Shown here piece by piece: positions 1-5,339 of a stretch of 8,849 nt of DNA. Below the pieces are notes generated by a model, which was not told the DNA's origin, searched no databases, and saw only the letters and a list, made by a program, of their open reading frames with translations. The DNA comes from Chitinophagaceae bacterium. Lineage in GTDB: Bacteria > Bacteroidota > Bacteroidia > Chitinophagales > Chitinophagaceae. The stretch lies in the NCBI GenBank assembly GCA_019454915.1, contig JACFNM010000168.1:1-8849 (forward strand). Direction: 5' to 3'. Made by a program: the position numbers and the translations under genes. Within the stretch, counting starts at the first letter, position 1; each line of letters opens with the position of its first letter.

Positions 1-71
1 AAAACTGGCGAATGCACAAAGAGCCTCTCGAGTTTGAACTGGTGAAGCCGACACAGAGAAATTATAAATAA
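1..71 (+). CDS. sdhA: Succinate dehydrogenase/fumarate reductase flavoprotein subunit, C-terminal end (partial)
   Basis: Only the last 22 codons are present, read from base 3 to the TAA at 69-71. The peptide NWRMHKEPLEFELVKPTQRN followed by YK matches the usual C-terminus of Bacteroidetes SdhA (an NWRKHKEPLEFE-like ending, from memory of the family). SdhA carries covalent FAD and oxidises succinate to fumarate, or does the reverse, passing electrons to SdhB. The identity is supported by sdhB lying on the same strand downstream. Normally sdhB follows sdhA closely; here about 500 bp carrying an unrelated gene separate them. The catalytic part lies outside the window. Confidence 0.85.
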   Translation, partial: NWRMHKEPLEFELVKPTQRNYK

Positions 72-102
72 TTTGAAAATTTGAAAATGACGCAATTTGA
101 AA
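71..102 (+). repeat. Left-arm phased octamer repeat (ATTTGAAA)
   Basis: The octamer ATTTGAAA occurs at 71-78, 79-86 and 95-102. The slot at 87-94 holds an unrelated 8-mer (atgacgca), so the copies keep an exact 8-nt register across 32 bases. The same unit recurs in the opposite orientation (TTTCAAAT) at 147-154, 545-552 and 553-560, with one-mismatch versions at 124-131, 139-146 and 537-544. Confidence 0.75.
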
Positions 103-112
103 ATTCGGTAAC

Positions 113-142
113 TTGATCAGGAAATTCAAATTGCTAACTTTT
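113..142 (+). promoter_or_regulatory. Possible internal promoter for the S23 gene
   Basis: CTTG at 112-115 is followed after 19 bases by TAACTTTT at 135-142. This approximates the Bacteroidetes -33 TTTG and -7 TAnnTTTG elements, with one mismatch in each. It would start transcription shortly before the ATG at 155. The match is imperfect and lies in an AT-rich repeat area where chance matches are common. The gene may simply be transcribed with sdhA. Confidence 0.22.
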
Positions 143-154
143 AAATTTTCAAAT

Positions 155-571
155 ATGAGAAATGACAAACCCAACTTGATAGTGGAGAAAACTATAGATT
201 TCTCACTAACTATCATTGAATATTGTGACGAACTGGAAAAAGATAAAAAAATTGTGATAGCAAGGCAACTTTTGCGTTCATCTACTTCTATTGGGGCAAA
301 TGTTTTCGAAGCTCAGAATGCAGAAAGTAAAGCTGATTTTATTCACAAAATGAAAATTGCGGCGAAAGAGGCGAGCGAAACTTTGTATTGGCTTACGCTT
401 TGTAAAAGAAGTATATCTTATAATTTTAAAGAACCGTTACTTGATAATTTGTATGACATAATTAAAATATTATCGAAAATTATATCATCAGCTAAAAGAA
501 TATCTCCCGGATTTATTTGGGGTATTTTATATACAATTCCAAATTTTCAAATTTTCAAATTGGGGAATTAA
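155..571 (+). CDS. Four-helix-bundle protein, S23 / 23S rRNA intervening-sequence family
   Basis: This 138-residue protein is all-helical in appearance. It shows the family signature [18 protein letters not shown] (about 36-53) followed by [19 protein letters not shown] (about 62-80), the pattern seen in S23 proteins of 23S rRNA intervening sequences and in the DGR accessory protein Avd. The biochemical role of free-standing members is not established; RNA or nucleic-acid binding is suspected from the relatives. ATG 155 is preferred over an in-frame TTG at 113 because family proteins start just before the [14 protein letters not shown] first helix, and 113-154 lies in repeat DNA. The last 20 or so residues ([20 protein letters not shown]) run past the usual family end, and their final part is encoded by the right repeat arm. 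The TAA at 569-571 is 2 bases before the sdhB ATG, so coupled translation is possible. Confidence 0.8.
   Translation: MRNDKPNLIVEKTIDFSLTIIEYCDELEKDKKIVIARQLLRSSTSIGANVFEAQNAESKADFIHKMKIAAKEASETLYWLTLCKRSISYNFKEPLLDNLYDIIKILSKIISSAKRISPGFIWGILYTIPNFQIFKLGN
537..561 (+). repeat. Right-arm octamer repeat (TTTCAAAT), inverted relative to the left arm
   Basis: Three consecutive 8-nt units are visible: 537-544 (one mismatch), 545-552 and 553-560. Bases 543-561 are the exact reverse complement of 70-88. Bases 550-562 are also complementary to 93-105. The 12-mer AAATTTTCAAAT at 143-154 recurs here at 541-552 and 549-560, so the S23 coding body is flanked by direct as well as inverted copies. This arm is inside the reading frame of the S23 gene and encodes its C-terminal tail. 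Confidence 0.75.
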
Positions 572-573
572 TT

Positions 574-1338
574 ATGGAACATTATACAATGAACCTCACC
601 TTAAAGGTGTGGAAACAAAAGAATCAGCAATCAAGAGGACATTTTGAAACTTATCAGGTGAAGGATATTTCTTCCGAAATGTCTTTCCTGGAAATGTTTG
701 ATGTGCTCAATGAAGAATTAATCGAACAGGATAAGGAACCCATTGCTTTTGACCACGACTGCCGTGAAGGAATTTGCGGTATGTGCTCTATGTACATCAA
801 TGGTCGTCCGCATGGACCCTGGCATGGCACCACCACCTGCCAGTTGCACATGAGGGCTTTTAAAGATGGAGACACCATCGTGGTTGAGCCCTGGCGTGCA
901 AATGCATTTCCGGTAATCAAAGACCTGATGGTTGATCGTAGTGCTTTTGACCGTATTATTCAGGCGGGCGGATACGTTTCCGTAAATACGGGAAATGCAG
1001 TTGACGGCAATGCTATTCCCGTTGAAAAAGATAAAGCGGATCATGCCTTTACAGCAGCAGCCTGCATCGGGTGCGGGGCTTGTGTGGCTGCCTGCAAGAA
1101 TAGTTCGGCTATGCTTTTTGTTTCTGCTAAAGTGGCGCACCTCGCTTCGTTGCCGCAGGGCGAGCCGGAGAAAAAAACGCGTGTGTTAAATATGATAGAG
1201 CAGATGGACAGAGAAGGTTTCGGTTCATGCACCATGACAGAAGCCTGTGAGGCGGTTTGCCCCAAGGAAATATCTGTAGATAATATCGCCCGGTTAAACC
1301 AGGAATATTTGTCGGCGGCGCTCACGATCGAGAAATAA
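574..1338 (+). CDS. sdhB: Succinate dehydrogenase/fumarate reductase iron-sulfur subunit
   Basis: This 254-residue subunit carries electrons between the SdhA flavin and the quinone site in the membrane anchor. The [2Fe-2S] ligands are Cys63, 68, 71 and 89 (CREGICGMC plus a later Cys). The second domain has [11 protein letters not shown] at 164-174 and [12 protein letters not shown] at 219-230. By homology with E. coli SdhB, Cys164, 167, 170 and 229 hold the [4Fe-4S] cluster and Cys174, 219 and 225 the [3Fe-4S] cluster. All ligands are present and the length is normal. The ATG at 574 is chosen because upstream in-frame sequence from 517 is repeat and S23-coding [11 protein letters not shown] at 589 is a less likely alternative start. 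A GGGGA at 562-566, at the edge of the right repeat, sits about 7 bases before the ATG and could act as a ribosome-binding site. Confidence 0.95.
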   Translation: MEHYTMNLTLKVWKQKNQQSRGHFETYQVKDISSEMSFLEMFDVLNEELIEQDKEPIAFDHDCREGICGMCSMYINGRPHGPWHGTTTCQLHMRAFKDGDTIVVEPWRANAFPVIKDLMVDRSAFDRIIQAGGYVSVNTGNAVDGNAIPVEKDKADHAFTAAACIGCGACVAACKNSSAMLFVSAKVAHLASLPQGEPEKKTRVLNMIEQMDREGFGSCTMTEACEAVCPKEISVDNIARLNQEYLSAALTIEK

Positions 1339-1386
1339 TCTTACAAAACAGTAAGAAATATTACCCCGGATCTATGACATATCCGG
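1339..1386 (+). other. Two small stem-loops after sdhB
   Basis: TCTTAC (1339-1344) pairs with GTAAGA (1351-1356) around a 6-base loop, and CCGGAT (1366-1371) pairs with ATCCGG (1381-1386) around a 9-base loop. Neither is followed by a run of T, so they do not form a standard intrinsic terminator. They could mark the mRNA 3' end or be processing or stability structures. The rest of the 153-bp gap before the next gene (to 1491) shows no recognisable promoter or RNA gene. Confidence 0.35.
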
Positions 1387-1491
1387 AGAGATTCCTAAGC
1401 AATAACGTGGATAAGTCGAGCACACCGTCAGGCGGCGGTTAGTAATGTATTAGCTGTAAAAGCAAGAAGCAGTATTTTCTCATATACAGAT

Positions 1492-2391
1492 ATGCATATC
1501 AACCCTATTGGTATTGACCCGCTTGACAACGAACTGCTCCGCCGAAAGAAAGTACAGCTGGATATTCTGCGTTTGGACGAAATACATCCGGTTGTTTCAG
1601 GAAACAAGTGGTTCAAACTCCAGTATTACCTGATTGACGCAACAGAAAAGGGGTATGATTCCCTGCTGACCTTCGGAGGCGCCTATTCCAATCATATCGT
1701 GGCAACTGCCTACGCCGCCAGGCAACACGGTTTCAAAGCAACAGGCATCATCAGAGGAGAAGCGCCCAAAATATGGTCTCCTACCCTGCTGGAAGCAACA
1801 ACACTGGGTATGGAATTAATTTTCCTCCCAAGAAAAATATTCGGTACGCTGAAACGCAATGATTTTCCCGAAGAGCTTGAACAACGCTTCGGAAAGCACT
1901 ACATCATACCCGAAGGAGGATATGGCAAGCCGGGCGTGAGAGGTGCACAGGAAATAATGGACACGATAAAGCCCCGGTACTATACGCATTTCGTGGCAGC
2001 GGTCGGCACCGGCACCACCCTGACCGGAATACTGCAATCTTCAAAAAACGATCAGCAGGTTGTTGGCATAAGCGCCATGAAAAATAACCACGGGCTTGAA
2101 GCCGAAATACGCCATTTATACGAAAAACCGCTCCCGGAGAGGTTTTATTTGTTCCACGACTATCATTTTGACGGCTTTGCGAAGTATAATGAAGCTTTAA
2201 TATCCTTTATAAATACGTTTTACCTCAATTCCAGCGTTCCTTTAGATTTTGTATACACGGCGAAAATGATGTATGGTGCATTAGACCTGGTAAAAAAAGG
2301 GTTCTTCCCGGCTGGTTCCAGCATTTTGACGATTCACAGTGGAGGGCTGCAGGGAAACAGATCGCTAAAAGAAGGGCTTTTAAGGTTTTAA
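1492..2391 (+). CDS. PLP-dependent 1-aminocyclopropane-1-carboxylate deaminase/D-cysteine desulfhydrase family protein
   Basis: This 299-residue cytosolic enzyme belongs to fold-type II PLP enzymes. The Schiff-base lysine is expected at Lys39 in VSGNKWFKLQYYL (family motif GNKxxKLxYL). FGGAYSNH at 61-68 is the substrate/cofactor loop with Ser66 and Asn67. GTGTTLTG at 172-179 is the phosphate-binding loop, and IHSGGLQGN at 281-289 is the C-terminal segment near the pyridine nitrogen. ACC deaminases open the cyclopropane ring to give 2-oxobutanoate and ammonia; D-cysteine desulfhydrases give pyruvate, sulfide and ammonia. The sequence does not separate the two by eye, and family members in Bacteroidota are often left unspecified. 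Length is slightly short for the family (about 330). It stands alone, with no sulfur or amino-acid operon partners. The start at ATG 1492 leaves a short N-terminus before the conserved region. Confidence 0.85.
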   Translation: MHINPIGIDPLDNELLRRKKVQLDILRLDEIHPVVSGNKWFKLQYYLIDATEKGYDSLLTFGGAYSNHIVATAYAARQHGFKATGIIRGEAPKIWSPTLLEATTLGMELIFLPRKIFGTLKRNDFPEELEQRFGKHYIIPEGGYGKPGVRGAQEIMDTIKPRYYTHFVAAVGTGTTLTGILQSSKNDQQVVGISAMKNNHGLEAEIRHLYEKPLPERFYLFHDYHFDGFAKYNEALISFINTFYLNSSVPLDFVYTAKMMYGALDLVKKGFFPAGSSILTIHSGGLQGNRSLKEGLLRF

Positions 2392-2406
2392 AAACAGGGG
2401 TAGCAT

Positions 2407-2414
2407 TATCTTTG
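2407..2414 (+). promoter_or_regulatory. Bacteroidetes -7 promoter element for the secreted-protein gene
   Basis: TATCTTTG matches the TAnnTTTG consensus fully. Transcription would start near 2419, giving a leader of about 30 bases before the ATG at 2450. A TTTT-containing stretch at 2385-2389 lies near the -33 position but is a poor match. The same octamer precedes rluD and lipB. Confidence 0.6.
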
Positions 2415-2449
2415 CTTCGTTTACGATATATGCATTTTTGACTTTATTC

Positions 2450-3298
2450 ATGAATAAAAAAATTGCTTTTCGTTTTTTCTTATTGCTGATGCTGTTATCA
2501 CAAGGGTTCCTTGTGAGCGCACAGGATACACTTCCGAAATTTACGGTGGTAAACAGGAACGGAAAGGTAATCCTGAGCTGGGTCAATAAATACCCGGTGG
2601 TTAAGCAGTTGAGTATTCAACGGTCTTCAGACAGCACAAAAGGCTTCAAAACTATCCTTACCCTGCCTGATCCCACTTCCATCACAAATGGCTTCCTCGA
2701 CAACAATGCGCCGGATACCAATTCTTTCTATAAATTATATATCCTTTTAGACAAAGGAGAATTCGTGTTCAGCAAGCCGCAGAAACCTCATCCTTTTATT
2801 CCTCCTCCTTTGCCCAGGCCACAGGCTACCATTACGGTACCCAGGAATGAAGCGGCTCCTAAATCCGCCATAACTCAGCATAGTAATCGTACGGCCGAAC
2901 CCGGCCAGGTAGAGCAAATAATACCAGCTGAACCGGCGGATGGGGTTAAACCGAAAAACTATACCATGCAATCGGCATCTACCAATCCCGAGAAAAGGAA
3001 AAGCGGCGGACTGAAACCCGGAAATGTGAGCGTGGAAAGACCCAAGACCTACACTCCCTCGGGATTTGTCTTTACCAATCCTTCCGGCGATGTCACGATT
3101 GTACTGCCACCCAGCCGCCTGGCAAACTTTAAAATAAAGTTTTACGAGGAAAGTGGTAACATGCTGTTTCAGATTAATTCGGTAAGCGAGCACATATTCA
3201 CCGTTGATAAGTCAAACTTTCTACACGCCGGCTGGTTCAGTTTTGAGCTGTTTGAAGATGGCATCCTGAAAGAAAAGAACAAAGTCAGGGTACCCTGA
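2450..3298 (+). CDS. Secreted protein: FN3-like domain, proline-rich linker, T9SS-sorting-domain-like C-terminus
   Basis: I do not recognise a named family for this 282-residue protein. Residues 1-24 form a signal peptide: a basic N-terminus, a Phe/Leu-rich core and a V-S-A cleavage site before QDTLPK. There is no lipobox cysteine. Residues about 30-105 look like a fibronectin-III-type beta sandwich (GKVILSWVNKYP, then SIQRSSDSTKGFKTI, then SFYKLYILL). Residues 108-205 are a low-complexity linker rich in Pro, Lys and Gln. Residues 206-282 (FTNPSGDVTIVLP, FKIKFYEESGNMLFQI, HAGWFSFELFEDG) resemble the beta-sandwich of Bacteroidetes type IX secretion sorting domains, but without the usual YPNP start. 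The start is taken at ATG 2450, where the signal peptide begins, rather than at an in-frame TTG at 2438. It has its own promoter and converges on lipB with 16 bases between stops. Envelope or extracellular location is inferred. Confidence 0.7.
   Translation: MNKKIAFRFFLLLMLLSQGFLVSAQDTLPKFTVVNRNGKVILSWVNKYPVVKQLSIQRSSDSTKGFKTILTLPDPTSITNGFLDNNAPDTNSFYKLYILLDKGEFVFSKPQKPHPFIPPPLPRPQATITVPRNEAAPKSAITQHSNRTAEPGQVEQIIPAEPADGVKPKNYTMQSASTNPEKRKSGGLKPGNVSVERPKTYTPSGFVFTNPSGDVTIVLPPSRLANFKIKFYEESGNMLFQINSVSEHIFTVDKSNFLHAGWFSFELFEDGILKEKNKVRVP
3285..3298. repeat. 14-bp perfect palindrome at a convergent gene end
   Basis: TCAGGGTACCCTGA is perfectly self-complementary and includes the TGA stop of the secreted-protein gene (3296-3298). 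As RNA from either strand it gives only a 5-bp stem with a GTAC loop and has no T-run after it. It lies between convergent genes and might contribute to transcript ends, but codon constraints or chance may explain it. Confidence 0.3.
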
Positions 3299-3314
3299 GG
3301 CGCAGGTAGATTAT

Positions 3315-4061
3315 CTATTCAACCAGCCGGGAGTCAAAAACTTTCTCAAAACAATCCCTTAACACTTCTTTTACGGCAGCCATTCCCGGATTGTATCTCA
3401 GTTCTTTTTCGATGGATGTCACCTGTTTGTTTACGATGCCACAGGGTATGATATAGTTAAAATAATCCAAATCAGTATGCACATTTAGCGCAAATCCATG
3501 CATGGTTACCCATCGGCTGCATCGTACACCCATCGCACATATCTTTCTTTCGTATCCTTTGCGTCCCGGCTCAATCCATACTCCCGTCTCCCCTTTTGAC
3601 CGCTCTCCTTCAATGCCATAATACGCCAGGGTCCGGATGATTACTTCCTCAAGATTCCGCAAATATTTACCGATGTCGGTGTAATATTTCTCCAGATCCA
3701 GGATCGGATATCCCACTATCTGTCCGGGTCCGTGGAATGTAATATCCCCCCCCCGGTTGGTATGATAATATTCAATCCCCTTCTGTATTCTGTCCGCTTC
3801 ACTGATCAAAACATTTTCCGTATGTCCATTCTTACCCAGCGTATATACCGGAGGATGTTCACACAATAAAAGATAATTCCGGGTATTCAAATCAGCCTCA
3901 GACGCCTCTTTCTTCATCTCCCCGCGCAGGGAAGGGACTGCCTCCGATTGATTCTTGAGTAATATCTTGGCGTGTACATTCTTTTGCAGCAATGACTCCT
4001 GGAGGTCCCACGCCTCTTTATAAGGAATGGCGCCCAAATCACTAAAATAAACATCCTGCAT
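3315..4061 (-). CDS. lipB: Lipoyl(octanoyl) transferase
   Basis: LipB moves octanoate from octanoyl-ACP to the lipoyl-domain lysine of 2-oxoacid dehydrogenase E2 subunits and GcvH, ahead of sulfur insertion by LipA. The 248-residue protein has LLLCEHPPVYTLGK (64-77), RGGDITFHGPGQIVGYPI (103-120), KICAMGVRCSRWVTMHGFALNV (173-194) and IIPCGIVNKQVTSI (204-217). The catalytic pair is Lys173 and Cys207, by homology to E. coli Lys135 and Cys169. Residues about 37-61 form a polar, charged insert between the first strand and the LLLCEHP motif, making it longer than the roughly 213-residue E. coli enzyme. ATG at 4061 fits the usual N-terminus (MQDVYFSDLGAIPYKEAW). The coding strand contains a run of nine Gs in the RGG motif codons. 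Its promoter element lies only four bases upstream of the start codon. Confidence 0.95.
   Translation of the reverse strand: MQDVYFSDLGAIPYKEAWDLQESLLQKNVHAKILLKNQSEAVPSLRGEMKKEASEADLNTRNYLLLCEHPPVYTLGKNGHTENVLISEADRIQKGIEYYHTNRGGDITFHGPGQIVGYPILDLEKYYTDIGKYLRNLEEVIIRTLAYYGIEGERSKGETGVWIEPGRKGYERKICAMGVRCSRWVTMHGFALNVHTDLDYFNYIIPCGIVNKQVTSIEKELRYNPGMAAVKEVLRDCFEKVFDSRLVE
3746..3754 (-). repeat. Homopolymer G9 tract (C9 on plus strand) inside lipB
   Basis: Nine consecutive C on the plus strand read as CGG GGG GGG G.. in the lipB frame and encode Arg-Gly-Gly of the conserved RGGDITFHGPGQ motif (codons 103-106). A tract of this length is prone to slippage, and a gain or loss of one base would destroy the reading frame before both catalytic residues. 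The gene is intact as given. Confidence 0.9.
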
Positions 4062-4065
4062 GGAG

Positions 4066-4073
4066 CAAAGATA
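4066..4073 (-). promoter_or_regulatory. Bacteroidetes -7 promoter element for lipB
   Basis: On the minus strand the sequence reads TATCTTTG, a full match to TAnnTTTG. The last G is at 4066 and the lipB ATG begins at 4061, so transcription would start at or within a base or two of the start codon. A TTG on the minus strand at 4091-4089 is 15 bases upstream of the element, which is shorter than the usual -33 to -7 spacing. Confidence 0.55.
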
Positions 4074-4174
4074 TTTTTTTTACCCCGACAATGCGGGCGC
4101 CGAAGTATTTAACTGATTTGAGTCGGCCGGGGCTTCCATTGAACGGCAGGAAGACGGTTATAGGCTGCTTACGC

Positions 4175-4182
4175 TATCTTTG
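4175..4182 (+). promoter_or_regulatory. Bacteroidetes -7 promoter element for rluD
   Basis: TATCTTTG at this position matches TAnnTTTG fully. Transcription would start near 4187, leaving about 12 bases before ATG 4199. This supports ATG 4199 as the rluD start and argues against the longer open frame from 4091. No good -33 TTTG was found at the expected distance. The 137-bp region between lipB and rluD therefore holds divergent promoters. Confidence 0.55.
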
Positions 4183-4198
4183 TCCGAAACTCCCCCGG

Positions 4199-5251
4199 AT
4201 GGAACAAGAAAAGGAATGGCAAAATGAAGCAACTGATGAGGAAGTCGGAGAATCCCGGTACGAAAGGATGGACTTTACCGTGGATAAAGGCCAGGAACTT
4301 ACCCGGATTGATAAATTTCTTATCAATCGCATTGAAGGGGGCACCAGAAATAAATTACAGCAGGGGATAGAAAAGGGTTATGTACTGGTAAACGGGCGCA
4401 CCGTGAAGTCCAACTATAAGGTACGGCCGGGAGACAGGATCATCATGTACAGCGACACGGCGCCTGAAACAACAGAAATCATACCGGAGCAGATTCCGCT
4501 GGATATCCGTTATGAAGATGACGATATCATTATCCTCTATAAATCCGCCGGGATGGTGGTTCATCCGGGGTCCGGCAATTATACCGGAACGGTGGTGAAT
4601 GGCGTGGCCTGGTACCTGCAACAGCAGAACCCGGGGCTTTCCGAATCAGCTTTACCACGTTTTGGATTGGTTCATCGTATAGACAAAAACACGTCCGGGT
4701 TGTTGATACTGGCCAAAAATGAAGCGGCTTCCCTGGGATTGGCAAGGCAATTTGCCGAACACACGGTTCAGCGCAAATATGTTGCCCTTGTATGGGGCGA
4801 CCTGAGCCCGGATGAAGGTACCATTACCGGGCATATCGGCAGAAATCTCCGGTATCGTAAGCTTATGGATGTATTTCCCGAAGGAGACCACGGGAAAGAA
4901 GCTACTACACATTACCGGGTGCTGGAACGTTTTGGCTATGTAACCCTTATTGAATGCCACCTTGAAACCGGCAGAACGCACCAGATAAGGGTACACATGA
5001 AACATATTGGTCATCCCCTGTTCAACGATGACACCTACGGAGGCGACCGTATCGTAAAAGGGACGGTGTTTGCTAAATACAAACAGTTCGTAGAAAACTG
5101 CTTTACCATCTGCCCTCGCCAGGCATTACACGCCAAAACCATTGGATTTATCCACCCGTCCAGCGGTAAAGAAATGTTTTTTGATACGGAAATGCCGGAT
5201 GATATGCGGATGGTTATTGAGAAATGGCGACGCTATGTGGGGGCAAGATAA
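4199..5251 (+). CDS. rluD: RluA-family 23S rRNA pseudouridine synthase (RluD-like)
   Basis: The protein isomerises uridines to pseudouridine in RNA; RluD acts on helix 69 of 23S rRNA (1911, 1915 and 1917 in E. coli numbering). From ATG 4199 it is 350 residues. An S4 RNA-binding domain spans about 35-85 (RIDKFLINRI, then KGYVLVNGRTVKSNYKVRPGD). The catalytic domain has GLVHRIDKNTSGLLILAKN (156-174), with Asp162 the nucleophilic aspartate. RKYVALVWG, LETGRTHQIRVHMKHIGHPL (255-274) and the C-terminal LHAKTIGFIHP motif follow. The in-frame extension back to 4091 (36 residues) shows no family similarity and overlaps the promoter element, so it is excluded. RluD is preferred over RluA or RluC because of the S4 domain, length and GRTHQIRVH context, but target specificity cannot be read from sequence alone. 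It converges on the STAS gene with 88 bases between stops and no visible intrinsic terminator. Confidence 0.9.
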   Translation: MEQEKEWQNEATDEEVGESRYERMDFTVDKGQELTRIDKFLINRIEGGTRNKLQQGIEKGYVLVNGRTVKSNYKVRPGDRIIMYSDTAPETTEIIPEQIPLDIRYEDDDIIILYKSAGMVVHPGSGNYTGTVVNGVAWYLQQQNPGLSESALPRFGLVHRIDKNTSGLLILAKNEAASLGLARQFAEHTVQRKYVALVWGDLSPDEGTITGHIGRNLRYRKLMDVFPEGDHGKEATTHYRVLERFGYVTLIECHLETGRTHQIRVHMKHIGHPLFNDDTYGGDRIVKGTVFAKYKQFVENCFTICPRQALHAKTIGFIHPSSGKEMFFDTEMPDDMRMVIEKWRRYVGAR

Positions 5252-5339
5252 TCGACTCGCTCATTCGAATCGCCGGCTGTCTTCCTGTTGAAAGAAAATG
5301 CCTCTCACGGAGTAAAGACTCAATTGTATGCGCTGTTAT

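Larger units (their letters stand above)
71..154 (+). repeat. Long imperfect inverted repeat / hairpin directly upstream of the S23 start codon
   Basis: Bases 71-86 can pair with 139-154 over 16 positions, with one G-U pair (83 with 142). After a small internal loop (87-91 against 135-138), bases 92-101 (GCAATTTGAA) pair perfectly with 125-134 (TTCAAATTGC), leaving a loop of 23 bases. The structure ends at 154 and the S23 ATG is 155-157. In RNA it would form a hairpin touching the start codon. Pairing was worked out by eye; no folding energy was computed. The stem is AT-rich, so its real stability is uncertain. Confidence 0.6.
70..561 (+). mobile_element. IVS-like insertion: S23-family gene between inverted repeats, inside the sdhA-sdhB operon
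   Basis: A 19-base sequence at 70-88 (AATTTGAAAATTTGAAAAT) has its perfect reverse complement at 543-561. The segment between contains one gene, a four-helix-bundle/S23-family protein. It begins one base before the end of the sdhA stop codon region and ends 12 bases before the sdhB ATG, so it fills the gap between two genes that are normally adjacent. S23 proteins are known from intervening sequences in 23S rRNA, which also have complementary ends that pair into a stem. The segment being an insertion is inferred from gene order, repeats and gene content. No transposase, reverse transcriptase or clear target-site duplication is visible. It could instead be an old, immobile acquisition. Confidence 0.5.

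Noticed and set aside
71..560. A CRISPR array or a diversity-generating retroelement
   Set aside because: The octamers are too short and have no spacers of regular size. Although S23 proteins resemble the DGR protein Avd, no reverse transcriptase and no template/variable repeat pair is present.
517..573. Upstream in-frame extension of sdhB
   Set aside because: It overlaps the S23 coding sequence and the repeat arm in another frame, and SdhB proteins normally start close to the TLKVWRQ-like first strand.
718..1140. Long open frame on the minus strand inside sdhB
   Set aside because: It is antisense to a gene with all iron-sulfur ligands intact and its translation shows no family features.
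1339..1386. Intrinsic terminator after sdhB
   Set aside because: Two stems exist but neither is followed by a T-run, so they are listed only as stem-loops.
1339..1491. Possible tRNA or small RNA in the sdhB downstream gap
   Set aside because: No cloverleaf, T-loop consensus or terminator could be found by eye.
3285..3298. Bidirectional terminator or operator at the 14-bp palindrome
   Set aside because: The RNA stem would be only five pairs, with no T-run on either strand. It is listed as a repeat without function.
4091..4198. N-terminal extension of rluD by 36 residues
   Set aside because: It has no similarity to the family start, and the TATCTTTG promoter element at 4175-4182 lies within it, so ATG 4199 was used.
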